In this document: positions 25,965 to 33,978 of the stretch, piece by piece
Numbering within the stretch: the stretch's first letter is position 1
How the letters are laid out: each line of letters begins with the position of its first letter
Origin: CAZLBC01 sp964557575
Lineage (GTDB): Bacteria; Planctomycetota; Phycisphaerae; SM23-33
Assembly: GCA_964557575.1 (NCBI GenBank)
Contig: CAZLBC010000030.1
Coordinates: forward strand, 1-49,439
Direction of reading: 5' to 3'
DNA length: 49,439 nt
Made by a program: the position numbers and the translations under genes
Notes under the pieces: model-generated
The model's database searches: none
The model's input: the letters and a program-made list of their open reading frames with translations, nothing else
What the model was told of the DNA's origin: nothing

Positions 25965-27158
25965 TTACGCTTCCGACTCCATGTCCGCCATCCGGGACAC
26001 CGCCTCGGCGAGTATCTCGTCGGGGTACGTCAGGCTGATACGAAAATAGCCTTCACCCGTCGGTCCGTACCCCCGCCCGGGCGTGACGACAACGCCCGTT
26101 TTCTCCAGCAGTTCGGCGGCGTATGCACCCGACGGCGATTCCGCCTCGCCGTACCGCCCGGGGACGGGCGCCCATACGTAGATAGTGGCCTTCGGCTTTT
26201 CCAAGTCCCAGCCGGCGGCGTCGAGCTTTTCGACCACCAGGTCGCGCCGCTTCCGGAACACCTCGTTGATCAGCGGGGTCAGCTCGGCGGCACCGTCCAG
26301 CGCCCTGACGGCGGCGAACTGCACGGCCCGCAGCGTGCCGTTGTCGACGTTTTCCTTGACCGTTTCCAGGGCCCTGACGGCCGACCGGTTGCCGGCCATG
26401 CACCCGACCCGCCAGCCGGTCATGCAGAAGGCCTTCGAGAGACTGAAAAACTCCACCGCCGCGTCGGCCGCACCGTCCACCTGCAGGATACTCGGGGATG
26501 CGTAGCCGTCGTAGGTATTCGCGCAGTAGGCGTTGTCGTGGCAGATCAGGATGCCGTGTTCCCGGCCGAACGCCACGGCCTCCTCGAAGAAGGAGAGCGG
26601 TGCGGTCGCCGTCGTGGGATTGTTCGGGTAGTTCAACCACAGAAGCTTCGCGGCCTTCGCCACGGCGGGCGGGATCTCGGAGAAATCCACCAGGTAGTCG
26701 TTCTCTTTCCTGAGGGGAACGTAGTGCGTCTCGCAGGACGAGAACACGAAGCCGATGTTGTAGGTCGGGTAGCCGGGATTGGGCGCGATGCCCGTGTCTC
26801 CCGGGTTCATCAGGGCCATCGGGAGCCGGGCAATGGCGTCCTTGGATCCCATCGTCGGGACCACGTCCTCCCGGTCGAGTGCGACGTCCCACTGCCGCCG
26901 GTAGTAATCGCAAAAGGCCCGCCGCAGGTCCTCCACCGGCACGTCGCAGCCATACCGGTGCCTGACGGCATCGCTTGCGTCGTCTATTGTATCGATCAAT
27001 TCCTGGACGACCGGTGCCGGCGTGGGGATATCCGGATCCCCGATCCCGAGGTTTATCACGTCACGGCCTTCTTTTTTCGCCGCGGCGATCTTCGACCGCA
27101 GGTCGGCAAAGAGGTAGCGCGGCAGGCGTGTGAGCCGTTCCGACAGTTCCATTTCCAT
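25965..27158 (-). CDS. dapL: LL-diaminopimelate aminotransferase
   Basis: The protein has 397 residues, a PLP-dependent class I/II aminotransferase. The N-terminus YLFADLRSKIAAAK, with INLGIGDPDIPTP, is typical of DapL; NYPNNPTTA, ICHDNAYCANTYDGY and the PLP-lysine segment FSLSKAFCMTGWRVG follow. The enzyme converts tetrahydrodipicolinate directly to LL-diaminopimelate, the lysine/peptidoglycan route found in plants, chlamydiae and some other bacteria. Other aminotransferases of this fold cannot be excluded by eye. It is the first gene of the leftward biosynthetic operon running to purC. Confidence 0.88.
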   Translation of the reverse strand: MEMELSERLTRLPRYLFADLRSKIAAAKKEGRDVINLGIGDPDIPTPAPVVQELIDTIDDASDAVRHRYGCDVPVEDLRRAFCDYYRRQWDVALDREDVVPTMGSKDAIARLPMALMNPGDTGIAPNPGYPTYNIGFVFSSCETHYVPLRKENDYLVDFSEIPPAVAKAAKLLWLNYPNNPTTATAPLSFFEEAVAFGREHGILICHDNAYCANTYDGYASPSILQVDGAADAAVEFFSLSKAFCMTGWRVGCMAGNRSAVRALETVKENVDNGTLRAVQFAAVRALDGAAELTPLINEVFRKRRDLVVEKLDAAGWDLEKPKATIYVWAPVPGRYGEAESPSGAYAAELLEKTGVVVTPGRGYGPTGEGYFRISLTYPDEILAEAVSRMADMESEA

Positions 27159-27190
27159 GCAGCGTTCCTTTCACATAAGACGTGCCGGGC

Positions 27191-27218
27191 ATTGTATCGA
27201 AAATACGGCTCCCCGCAA
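27191..27218 (-). promoter_or_regulatory. Probable promoter of the dapL-purC operon
   Basis: On the minus strand TTGCGG (27218-27213) and TACAAT (27196-27191) are 16 bases apart, placing the start near 27183, about 25 bases before the dapL ATG. The rest of the 316-base gap (27159-27474) shows no gene. Confidence 0.5.
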
Positions 27219-27474
27219 CAATACAGAGCCGGGTGGTTGTATCTTTTCAGATATCCATTCCCCTATCCCGACAGGATACGATACCAACAACGCGCCGCCT
27301 GTGCCTGCCGTCCTTCCCAGACACCCATCGCCTCCCGGGACCCGGCCGCAAACCGGCGGCTCACAGACAGAACCGCGTGTGACGAGGAACGGGCTTTTCA
27401 GCCAAGGCGACGGGTATGGGACGACCGTTGTTGATGTTTTCATTCGGAATCAATCATCGCAAACGGTTGCCTTT

Positions 27475-28629
27475 TCAGCTTCCCCGATGGGCGGCGCGGT
27501 ACTGGTTGGGCGTGGTGCCCGTCGTTCGCTTGAAGACGTTGCAGAGGTACTGGGGCCGGGTAAAACCGGTCCGGGCCGCTATTTCCGTCACGGTCAGATC
27601 GCTTTCGGCGAGAAACTGCTCGACCTTCTCGAATCGCACGCGGCACAGTTCACGGTGAATCGAGCGGGAGATGTATGTATGAAACGCCTTTTCCAGGCCG
27701 CGACGCGACATCGACGTCGCCGCAACCACGTCCATGACGCCGATGGGCCGGTGGTAATTCTCCCAGATAAACCGCAGCGCCTTGGCCGTCTCGAGGTGCT
27801 CGACGGCGATAATATCCGTGCTCTTGCGGGTCACCACGCCCCGCGGCGGCACCCGGACCGGCTCGGCAGGCGGCCGCTGGCCGTCGATCAGCCGATCGAG
27901 CAGCGCCGCCCCCTCGTACCCGATCGTCTCGAGATCGTGGCACACGCTGGACAGCGGCACCGACAGGCACTCGCACACCAGGTCGTCGTTGTCCACGCCG
28001 AGGACGGCCACCTCCTCCGGGACGCGGATACCCCCCTCGATGCACGCGTCTATCATGTTCGCGGCGAGCGCGTCGTTGTAGGCGAACACCGCGAGCGGGC
28101 GGGGGATGCTCGCGAGGCGGCCGATCAGCCACCGCCGCCGCGCCGACCAGGTATCGGCCCCGTGGCCCTCCCGGTGTTCCCACACCATCATTTCCGGCGC
28201 GAAGCCGGCCTCCTCCAGCGCGCCGGAAAAACCGGCCGTCCGCTCGGCCGCAACCCACCCCTCGGTATGGCTGAACCAGGCAAAGTGCCGGTACCCGCGT
28301 TCGAGAAAGTGCTCGGCGGCGAGGCGGCCGATCGCCTCGTTGTCGCCGAGGACCCGCGGCAGGGCGATATCGCCCCGGGTCAGGCTCAGGTCGACCCGGG
28401 GGACGTCCCGGGAGAGCACGAAATCAACCAGTTCCCGGCGAAAACTCAGTACCGTGATGATGCCGTCCCCGTTCCACCCGGCGGGCACCTCCGCGGTGAA
28501 CGCCATGTCGCCCACCAAGTGCCAGTTGTGCTCGCGGGCATACCGGGCGACCCCCCGGTGGGTCGTGTGGTGGTAGTGGCCCAAGGCCAGCAGTATGTTT
28601 CTCATTGACCGCATTGTGCGCATTACCAT
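27475..28629 (-). CDS. XylR-type regulator: LacI-like sugar-binding domain fused to AraC DNA-binding domain
   Basis: The protein has 384 residues. Residues 10-270 resemble the periplasmic-binding-protein fold of LacI-type regulators (NILLALGHYHHTTHRGVARY, VFAYNDALAANMIDACIEGG, VPEEVAVLGVDNDDLVCE). Residues 285-380 are two AraC helix-turn-helix motifs, the second with DLTVTEIAARTGFTRPQYLC and FKRTTGTTPNQYR. This is the XylR (xylose/sugar) architecture. It is divergent from a GH97 glycosidase with a short palindrome in between, so sugar-induced control of that gene is likely. Several in-frame ATGs cluster at the start and none has a clear ribosome-binding site. Confidence 0.9.
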   Translation of the reverse strand: MVMRTMRSMRNILLALGHYHHTTHRGVARYAREHNWHLVGDMAFTAEVPAGWNGDGIITVLSFRRELVDFVLSRDVPRVDLSLTRGDIALPRVLGDNEAIGRLAAEHFLERGYRHFAWFSHTEGWVAAERTAGFSGALEEAGFAPEMMVWEHREGHGADTWSARRRWLIGRLASIPRPLAVFAYNDALAANMIDACIEGGIRVPEEVAVLGVDNDDLVCECLSVPLSSVCHDLETIGYEGAALLDRLIDGQRPPAEPVRVPPRGVVTRKSTDIIAVEHLETAKALRFIWENYHRPIGVMDVVAATSMSRRGLEKAFHTYISRSIHRELCRVRFEKVEQFLAESDLTVTEIAARTGFTRPQYLCNVFKRTTGTTPNQYRAAHRGS

Positions 28630-28709
28630 AAACCCGCGACCGGATTATTTCAATATCTTGCATAAGAATGGCCGCCATCGGGAAGCAAAATACCGGTTGC
28701 CGGCGCGTT

Positions 28710-28732
28710 TCGGTCCGTATATGATGGACCGA
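28710..28732. promoter_or_regulatory. Candidate operator between regulator and GH97 gene
   Basis: A perfect 7-base inverted repeat, TCGGTCC-N9-GGACCGA, lies 23 bases before the GH97 ATG in the divergent gap. It is a plausible site for the XylR-type regulator encoded next door. Confidence 0.4.
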
Positions 28733-28755
28733 TCATGCCTGAAAGGATATCCGGA

Positions 28756-30621
28756 ATGAAGACTATTGTCAGAATCGCAGCCATCGTTTCCGCCGGTATC
28801 GCGGCGGTCCCCGCGGCGCCGGCCGCCGACATCGCGTCTCCCGACGGGCGGATCGTCGTCACCGTCTCCCCGGACGGAGGTAAGGAAAACAACCGTCTCT
28901 GCTACCGCGTCGCCGTCGCCGGCACGACGGTCATCGAGGAATCCCCGCTCGGTTTCGAGCTGGAAAACGGCGATACGATCGGCGACGGTTTCGCGGTCGT
29001 CGGGAAAAAATCGTCCGCCGCGGACACCACCTGGAAACCGGTCTGCGGCGAGCGATCCACGGTCCGCGACCGCTACCGCGAACTGACGCTCTCGCTGGCG
29101 CGGAAAAAGACCCCCCCGTGCGAAATAAACCTGGTCTGCCGCTGCTACGACGCGGGCGCCGCCTTCCGGTACGTGATCCGTTCCTGCGGCGGAAATAAAA
29201 CGATCGAAATCAAGCGCGAGAACACCACGTTCCGGTTTCCGGCGGATCACACCGCCTGGTCGACGCCCCACGCGCAAGGGACATACACCAAAACCACCGT
29301 CGGCAAGATACACAACGGCGCCGAGCGGCCGCTGACCATCCGGGCCGCCGACAACCGCTACATCGCCCTGGCCGAGGCCGCGCTGGTTGACTACGCGCGG
29401 ATGAAATTCCGGCCCGCCGGCGGATCCGCCGTCGTCTCCCGGCTCGACGGGGGCGTATCCGCGGAGCTTCCCCTCGCGACCCCCTGGCGGGTGGTGATGA
29501 TCGCCGATTCCCCCGGCCGTCTACTGGAGAACAACGACATCATCCGCAACCTCAACCGGCCCTGCGCGATCGAGGACCCCTCCTGGATCAGGCCCGGCAA
29601 GGTCATCCGCGAGGTGACCCTGACCACGAAGGGAGGGAAGGCCTGCGTCGACTTCGCCGCCGCGCACAACCTGCAGTTCGTGGAATACGACGCCGGGTGG
29701 TACGGCCACGAATACGACGACGCGTCCGACGCGACCACGGTGACGGTCGATCCGAAGCGATCGCCGGGCCCCCTCGACCTGCGGGCCGTGATCGACTACG
29801 CGGCGCAGAAGAACATCGGGATCATCGTCTACGTCAACCGCCGGGCCCTCGAAAAGCAGCTCGACCGCATCCTCCCCCTCTACCGGTCGTGGGGCATCGC
29901 CGGCGTCAAGTACGGCTTCGTCCGGGTCGGTTCGCAGCGGTGGACCGCCTGGCTCCACGAAGCGGTCAGGAAGGCCGCGCGGCACCGGCTGATGGTCGAC
30001 GTCCACGACGAGTACCGCCCCACCGGCTACAGCCGCACGTATCCCAACCTCATGACCCAGGAGGGGATCCGGGGCGACGAGGCCCGGCCCGCCAACGAGT
30101 TGACCCTGACAATTCTTTTCACCCGGATGCTCGCCGGTGCGGGCGACAACACGGTCTGCTACTTCGACAAGCGGGTGACGAAGAACGCCTGCCACGCCTA
30201 CCAGCTCGCCAAGACGGTGTGCATCTACAGCCCGTGGACGTTCCTGTTCTGGTACGACACCCCGGGCGAAATCGGCGAGATCCCGGAGATGTCGTTTTTC
30301 GAAAACGTCCCCACCACCTGGGACGACACGCGGGTGATCCACGGCCGCATCGGCGAATACGCGGTCATCGCCCGCCGGTCGGGCGCCCGGTGGTTTATCG
30401 GCGCGATGAACGGCAGCACGGCGCGAACGCTGGCGGTCGGCCTCGACTTCCTGGAACAGGGCAAACCGTACCGCGCGACCGTGTACTCCCACGACGAGAC
30501 GGTCGACACCCGCACGCACGTCCGCGTCGACCGCCGCGCCGTCAGCGCGGCGACGGTCATCGAGATGGACCTGCCGGCGCGGGGCGGTCAGGCGGTCATG
30601 ATCGCGCCGGCGGAACGATAA
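28756..30621 (+). CDS. GH97 family glycosidase (inverting-type active site)
   Basis: The protein has 621 residues from ATG 28756, preceded by AAGGAT; an upstream in-frame ATG at 28735 is less well placed. A signal peptide (about 1-24) leads to a beta-sandwich (ASPDGRIVVTVSPDG, VIRSCGG), a TIM barrel (VEYDAGWYGHEY, GIAGVKYGFV, DVHDEYRPTG, YPNLMTQEGIRGDE) and a C-terminal sheet, the GH97 plan. In retaining GH97 enzymes the nucleophile Asp follows the GVK strand; here that site is Gly387 (VKYGF), as in inverting SusB-type alpha-glucosidases. It probably acts on alpha-glucosides in the periplasm. Confidence 0.88.
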   Translation: MKTIVRIAAIVSAGIAAVPAAPAADIASPDGRIVVTVSPDGGKENNRLCYRVAVAGTTVIEESPLGFELENGDTIGDGFAVVGKKSSAADTTWKPVCGERSTVRDRYRELTLSLARKKTPPCEINLVCRCYDAGAAFRYVIRSCGGNKTIEIKRENTTFRFPADHTAWSTPHAQGTYTKTTVGKIHNGAERPLTIRAADNRYIALAEAALVDYARMKFRPAGGSAVVSRLDGGVSAELPLATPWRVVMIADSPGRLLENNDIIRNLNRPCAIEDPSWIRPGKVIREVTLTTKGGKACVDFAAAHNLQFVEYDAGWYGHEYDDASDATTVTVDPKRSPGPLDLRAVIDYAAQKNIGIIVYVNRRALEKQLDRILPLYRSWGIAGVKYGFVRVGSQRWTAWLHEAVRKAARHRLMVDVHDEYRPTGYSRTYPNLMTQEGIRGDEARPANELTLTILFTRMLAGAGDNTVCYFDKRVTKNACHAYQLAKTVCIYSPWTFLFWYDTPGEIGEIPEMSFFENVPTTWDDTRVIHGRIGEYAVIARRSGARWFIGAMNGSTARTLAVGLDFLEQGKPYRATVYSHDETVDTRTHVRVDRRAVSAATVIEMDLPARGGQAVMIAPAER

Positions 30622-30652
30622 GAAAATTTGTATCCCCGGTAACCAATACTCA

Positions 30653-30680
30653 TTGACACGCGTTAATAATGATTTAATAT
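30653..30680 (+). promoter_or_regulatory. Strong promoter of the C-rich hairpin RNA
   Basis: A consensus -35 TTGACA (30653-30658) and TAATAT (30675-30680) have a 16-base spacer in an AT-rich island. Transcription is predicted to begin near 30687, at the foot of hairpin 1. No reading frame follows. Confidence 0.6.
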
Positions 30681-30686
30681 AAAAGT

Positions 30687-30790
30687 GCCCGGTCCCCCCT
30701 GCCGGGTATACGCTATGTCCGGCCTCCCCTTGCCGGACGATTTAAGCGTATTATGAACCGCCCGGTTCCCCCCCTTTCCGGGCGGTTCAC
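30687..30790 (+). ncRNA. Candidate small RNA with three C-rich-loop hairpins
   Basis: Hairpin 1: CCCGG (30688-30692) with CCGGG (30702-30706), loop TCCCCCCTG. Hairpin 2: TCCGGC (30718-30723) with GCCGGA (30732-30737), loop CTCCCCTT, itself enclosed by an outer 7-base stem ATACGCT (30708-30714) with AGCGTAT (30745-30751). Hairpin 3: a perfect 11-base stem (30755-30765 with 30778-30788), loop TTCCCCCCCTTT, possibly also the terminator although the following tract (acttattg) is only weakly U-rich. All three loops present runs of 4-7 cytosines. C-rich loops in known small RNAs (for example the actinobacterial 6C motif and staphylococcal UCCC-loop RNAs) pair with Shine-Dalgarno sequences. The structure and promoter are seen; the function is inferred. 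Confidence 0.65.
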
Positions 30791-30848
30791 TTATTGAAAG
30801 GGGTGCCCACAATGGAACACAGCCGGGCGCCCGTCCGGCGAGGAAACA

Positions 30849-31280
30849 TCACACCAGCGGGTTGACGACCCTGAGATCGCCGTAACGGGAGAAGTCGCGA
30901 TCGGCCGACCACAGTTCCCCGACGCCGTTGTGCAGGCAGATCGCGGCGATCCGGGCGTCGTGTATCATCGCCCCGGCCACCTTGCCGCCGACCGCCTGCG
31001 CCCGGAGCGTATCGAGATATCCCGGCCCCTCGCCGATCGTGCGGCACGACGGGGATTCGATCCAGACCCGCACGGCCTCGATCGCGAGATCCAGGGGACT
31101 CGGCGGTGTGTAGATCGACGGATGGGTGGTGATCGCGACAAACTCGTGCACGCACGGCCACGGAACGGCCCAGGGCGCGCCGCCCTGCGCCAGTGCCGTC
31201 ACCGACGCCAGGGCCGCATCGTGAAACGGGCAATCCTCGCGGTGGGCGTACACCAGCAGGTTCGTGTCCACGGCGATCAT
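30849..31280 (-). CDS. vapC: PIN-domain ribonuclease toxin (VapC type)
   Basis: The protein has 143 residues from ATG 31280, overlapping the antitoxin stop as ATGA. The PIN fold acidic residues are visible: MIAVDTNLLVYAH with the first Asp, VHEFVAI with the Glu, MIHDARIAAI with the third Asp, and WSADRDFSRY with the last. VapC toxins cleave RNA, often tRNA, when released from VapB. It is the second gene of a leftward two-gene module. Confidence 0.88.
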   Translation of the reverse strand: MIAVDTNLLVYAHREDCPFHDAALASVTALAQGGAPWAVPWPCVHEFVAITTHPSIYTPPSPLDLAIEAVRVWIESPSCRTIGEGPGYLDTLRAQAVGGKVAGAMIHDARIAAICLHNGVGELWSADRDFSRYGDLRVVNPLV

Positions 31281-31522
31281 GATCCGCGGCCCTCGTACGC
31301 CGCATCGCGAATGCCCTTCCATGACGCATCCCTGAACGCGGGATTCAGTCCCTCCCCCCTGAATGTCACCGGTGTTATGTCGGCGTCGGTTTTCCGGGCA
31401 TGTTTCTCGATCGCCAGCCGGAGCCCCTCCTCGACGAGGGCCTTGAAGGTCAGGTGCTCCTTCTGCGCGACCTCCTTTGACCGGCTCATGATATTGTCGG
31501 ATATATCTATTGTTGTTTTCAT
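31277..31522 (-). CDS. vapB: VapB-type antitoxin
   Basis: The protein has 81 residues. The N-terminus MKTTIDISDNIMSRSKEVAQ is the ribbon-helix-helix type used by VapB/DUF2191 antitoxins, followed by a helix (LTFKALVEEGLRLAIEKHAR) and a C-terminal toxin-wrapping tail. The ATG lies only six bases from the -10 element, so the predicted mRNA starts at or next to the start codon and would be leaderless. It is the first gene of the pair with vapC. Confidence 0.85.
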   Translation of the reverse strand: MKTTIDISDNIMSRSKEVAQKEHLTFKALVEEGLRLAIEKHARKTDADITPVTFRGEGLNPAFRDASWKGIRDAAYEGRGS

Positions 31523-31528
31523 ATTGTT

Positions 31529-31558
31529 ATTATAATATGGGTATCCATATCAAGTCAA
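31529..31558 (-). promoter_or_regulatory. Promoter and palindromic operator of vapBC
   Basis: On the minus strand TTGACT (31558-31553) and a consensus TATAAT (31534-31529) are 18 bases apart. The spacer contains ATATGG-N4-CCATAT (31535-31550), a palindrome well placed for VapB/VapBC autorepression. Confidence 0.7.
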
Positions 31559-31668
31559 TCCCGTTTCGGAAAAAACCGTACACCGGTTGCCGGTATTTAT
31601 TCTTGTGTCCGCGGGGGGACAACGTTGTATAGAATAACGGTGACCGCAACAGGGAAAGGATACCGCCC

Positions 31669-32148
31669 GTGAAGACAATACTCGCAGCCGCCGCGGCCGT
31701 TTTCGCCGCCTCGATCGTCTTTCTCTCCTCCTGCAGCCCGCCCGAAAAGAACGACGCGAAGTCGGACGACAGGAACGCGTCGAAAAACGGCACGTCGTCA
31801 TCCGACGGCGGGTATCTCAGACGCATGGTCGACGCCACAAAACAGGCCCACCGGGTCGCCGCCCGGAAAAACCTCCTCACGCTCAACAGCGCCCTGGCCA
31901 TGTACGCCGTCGACCACGGCACGTACCCCGCGAGCATCGACGGGGATTTCGCCAACCGGCATCTCGGCGGCATGGACACGCGAAAGATCGTCTACCGGGG
32001 CGCGGGCCTGGACCCCGTGACCGCGCGCAACAAGCTCGTGGCCTACCAATCCCTCTCCGGTGCGCCGGGGCGTTTCGCGATCCTGATCGGGGGCGGCGGC
32101 GTCAAAACGGTCGACAAGGCCGGCCTCGACGCGCTGCTGGAAAAATAG
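31669..32148 (+). CDS. Lipoprotein with pseudopilin-like globular segment
   Basis: The protein has 159 residues. The signal sequence ends in a lipobox LSSC (Cys22), followed by a charged Ser/Asp/Asn-rich linker. The rest includes RKNLLTLNSALAMYAVDHGTYPASID, broken here as a short alpha-helix plus loop resembling the globular part of type II secretion major pseudopilins (N-terminal helix, YxxxxGxYP motif), though the pilin N-terminal methylation helix is absent. It may be a lipid-anchored relative or convergent. It is followed 78 bases later by the small gene at 32227. Confidence 0.65.
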   Translation: MKTILAAAAAVFAASIVFLSSCSPPEKNDAKSDDRNASKNGTSSSDGGYLRRMVDATKQAHRVAARKNLLTLNSALAMYAVDHGTYPASIDGDFANRHLGGMDTRKIVYRGAGLDPVTARNKLVAYQSLSGAPGRFAILIGGGGVKTVDKAGLDALLEK

Positions 32149-32226
32149 CAATTTTCGACGGACGACTGTTGCCGCCGGTCTCCGACGATTGTATGATTGC
32201 CCGGCGCACACAGAGGGACACAACGC

Positions 32227-32403
32227 ATGAAAAGACACATCCTTCCGCTGGCGGCGGTCTTCCTGGCGCTGGCCGGCCTTGCCTTCCTGGTGATCCGGAC
32301 GCACCGGGCGACGACCACCCTGCCGGACAGGGACACCGGTGAGTACATTATTCCGGACACCGCACCGATACCCGGCGAGGCTGCACCGGGGAGCGATGTC
32401 TGA
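32227..32403 (+). CDS. Small single-pass membrane protein, coupled to the transglutaminase-like gene
   Basis: The protein has 58 residues with an N-terminal hydrophobic helix (LPLAAVFLALAGLAFLVI) and a short exported Pro/Thr-rich tail. AGAGGGA lies upstream of the ATG at 32227. Its TGA is immediately followed by the ATG of the next gene (TGAATG), suggesting coupled translation. No family is recognised. Confidence 0.55.
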   Translation: MKRHILPLAAVFLALAGLAFLVIRTHRATTTLPDRDTGEYIIPDTAPIPGEAAPGSDV

Positions 32404-33978
32404 ATGCTGGCTTCCGGCATAAACCGCAGGGCTCACCTCCTCGCGATCCTGCTGGCCGCGACGGGGTGGGCATGCGCGGCGGTACGGATAGCACTGACCC
32501 CGCCGGCGGATACCAAGAGCGGAAAAAAGGGATGGCGGCTCCACTACGAGGTTTCCGGTGCCCGCCGCGGCAGGGGCGGGAGACTGCTGATCTACCTGCC
32601 CCGGGAAACCCGCTGCCTGAAAATCGAGCGGGAGTCCATCGAATCGCCGGACTATATCCTGAGTCACGGCGCCGCGCGGCGGCGGAGCCGGACCGTCACC
32701 GCCATCCCCGTCACCGATGCGGCCGATGCATCATTCACCGCCGACTTCGATATCTTTCCCCGCGGCCGCGAGCACGGCGGCATCGCGGCACTACTGGATA
32801 CGACCGACCGGGCGCTGTACCTCCGGCAGGAACCGGGCATTCCCGCCGGCGGTGATATCTCCAAACAAGTCCTGGCTTCGTTTCCCGCCGGAAAGAACGG
32901 CCCACGGGAAACGGCGGACCGGGCCTTCGGGTATTGCAGCGATATGATCGTCAACGCCGGCCCGGCCGTAAACCCCGACGGCGCCGCGGCCCTGAAGGAA
33001 TTGTGTGCCGGTGCCGCCGGGCAGAGCCGGGCCATGGCGGCGCTCTGCCGCACCGCCAAGATCCCCGCCCGTCTCGTCACCGGTTTTATTCTCCGGGCCG
33101 AAAAAAATGCCGTACCCCACCACTGGGTCGAAGCGTATGTCGACGGCAGATGGCATCCTTTCGATCCGGCGTACCGGTACGCGTGGCGCCTGCCGGCCGT
33201 CTCCCTTCCGGTGTCCCGGGGAACCGACGCCGTCGTCGTCCCCCGCGGCGAGATTACCGCCGGCAGCCGTTTCTCTATCCGGCGGATTGCCCGGGCCGCG
33301 GCACCACTCACTCTCGCATCCGAACAGTGGTGGGCGGTCCTGGATCTCACCCGCCTGCCCATCGGGACCCGCCGGACCCTCGGTCTGATCCTCCTGCTGC
33401 CGCTGGGAGCGCTGATTACGGCCGTCTTCAGGAACATCGCCGGCCTCCGGACCTTCGGGACCTTCACCCCCGCGCTGCTCGCCCTGAGCATCATCCTCTC
33501 CGACTGGCGGATCGGCATCGCCGTCTTCGCGGTAGTGATCGTGTTCGCCGTCGCGAACCGCTTCGTGATCGAGACGCTGAAGCTGCTGATGGTGCCGCGG
33601 CTCGGCGTGGTCCTCACCGGCGTCGTGGCCTGCATGGCCCTCACCGTCTCGGTGCTGCACTACCTGGATTTGTCGGTCGCGGCCTCCCACGTCCTCCTGC
33701 CCGTGGTCATCGTGGTGATGATCGCCGAGCGCTTTTACGTGACCGAAACCGAGGACGGGCTGAAAAACGCCCTGACACTGGGGCTCGGAACATTGATCGT
33801 CGCCGCCGTCTGCTACGGCGCGCTGCGGTCCTCCCTGCTGCGAGAGACGATGGTGCTGTTCCCCGAGGGCCTCTTTTTCATCATCGCCCTCCTGGTCGTG
33901 ATCGGCCGGTACGCCGGGTACCGGGTCACCGAACTGTTCCGGTTCCGCGACGCCGTGGAAGGGATGCCCGGACAATGA
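32404..33978 (+). CDS. Inactive transglutaminase-like domain fused to multi-pass membrane module (7TM type)
   Basis: The protein has 524 residues. After a signal or anchor helix (about 8-24) comes an exported segment and a transglutaminase-like domain (about 165-290). Aligned to the family the catalytic Cys is Ser208 (AGQSRAMAAL), while His240 (HHWVEAYVDG) and Asp254 (HPFDP) are kept, so it should be catalytically dead as a transglutaminase. From about residue 320 there are six to seven membrane helices. This matches the described pairing of an inactive transglutaminase with 7TM helices that co-occurs with ATP-grasp amide ligases and retropepsin-like proteases. Its stop overlaps the ATP-grasp start (ATGA). 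Confidence 0.88.
   Translation: MLASGINRRAHLLAILLAATGWACAAVRIALTPPADTKSGKKGWRLHYEVSGARRGRGGRLLIYLPRETRCLKIERESIESPDYILSHGAARRRSRTVTAIPVTDAADASFTADFDIFPRGREHGGIAALLDTTDRALYLRQEPGIPAGGDISKQVLASFPAGKNGPRETADRAFGYCSDMIVNAGPAVNPDGAAALKELCAGAAGQSRAMAALCRTAKIPARLVTGFILRAEKNAVPHHWVEAYVDGRWHPFDPAYRYAWRLPAVSLPVSRGTDAVVVPRGEITAGSRFSIRRIARAAAPLTLASEQWWAVLDLTRLPIGTRRTLGLILLLPLGALITAVFRNIAGLRTFGTFTPALLALSIILSDWRIGIAVFAVVIVFAVANRFVIETLKLLMVPRLGVVLTGVVACMALTVSVLHYLDLSVAASHVLLPVVIVVMIAERFYVTETEDGLKNALTLGLGTLIVAAVCYGALRSSLLRETMVLFPEGLFFIIALLVVIGRYAGYRVTELFRFRDAVEGMPGQ

Noticed and set aside
30687..30790. Assignment to the actinobacterial 6C RNA family
   Set aside because: The shared feature is C-rich loops only; three hairpins with an extra outer stem differ from the two-hairpin description, so it is reported as a separate candidate.
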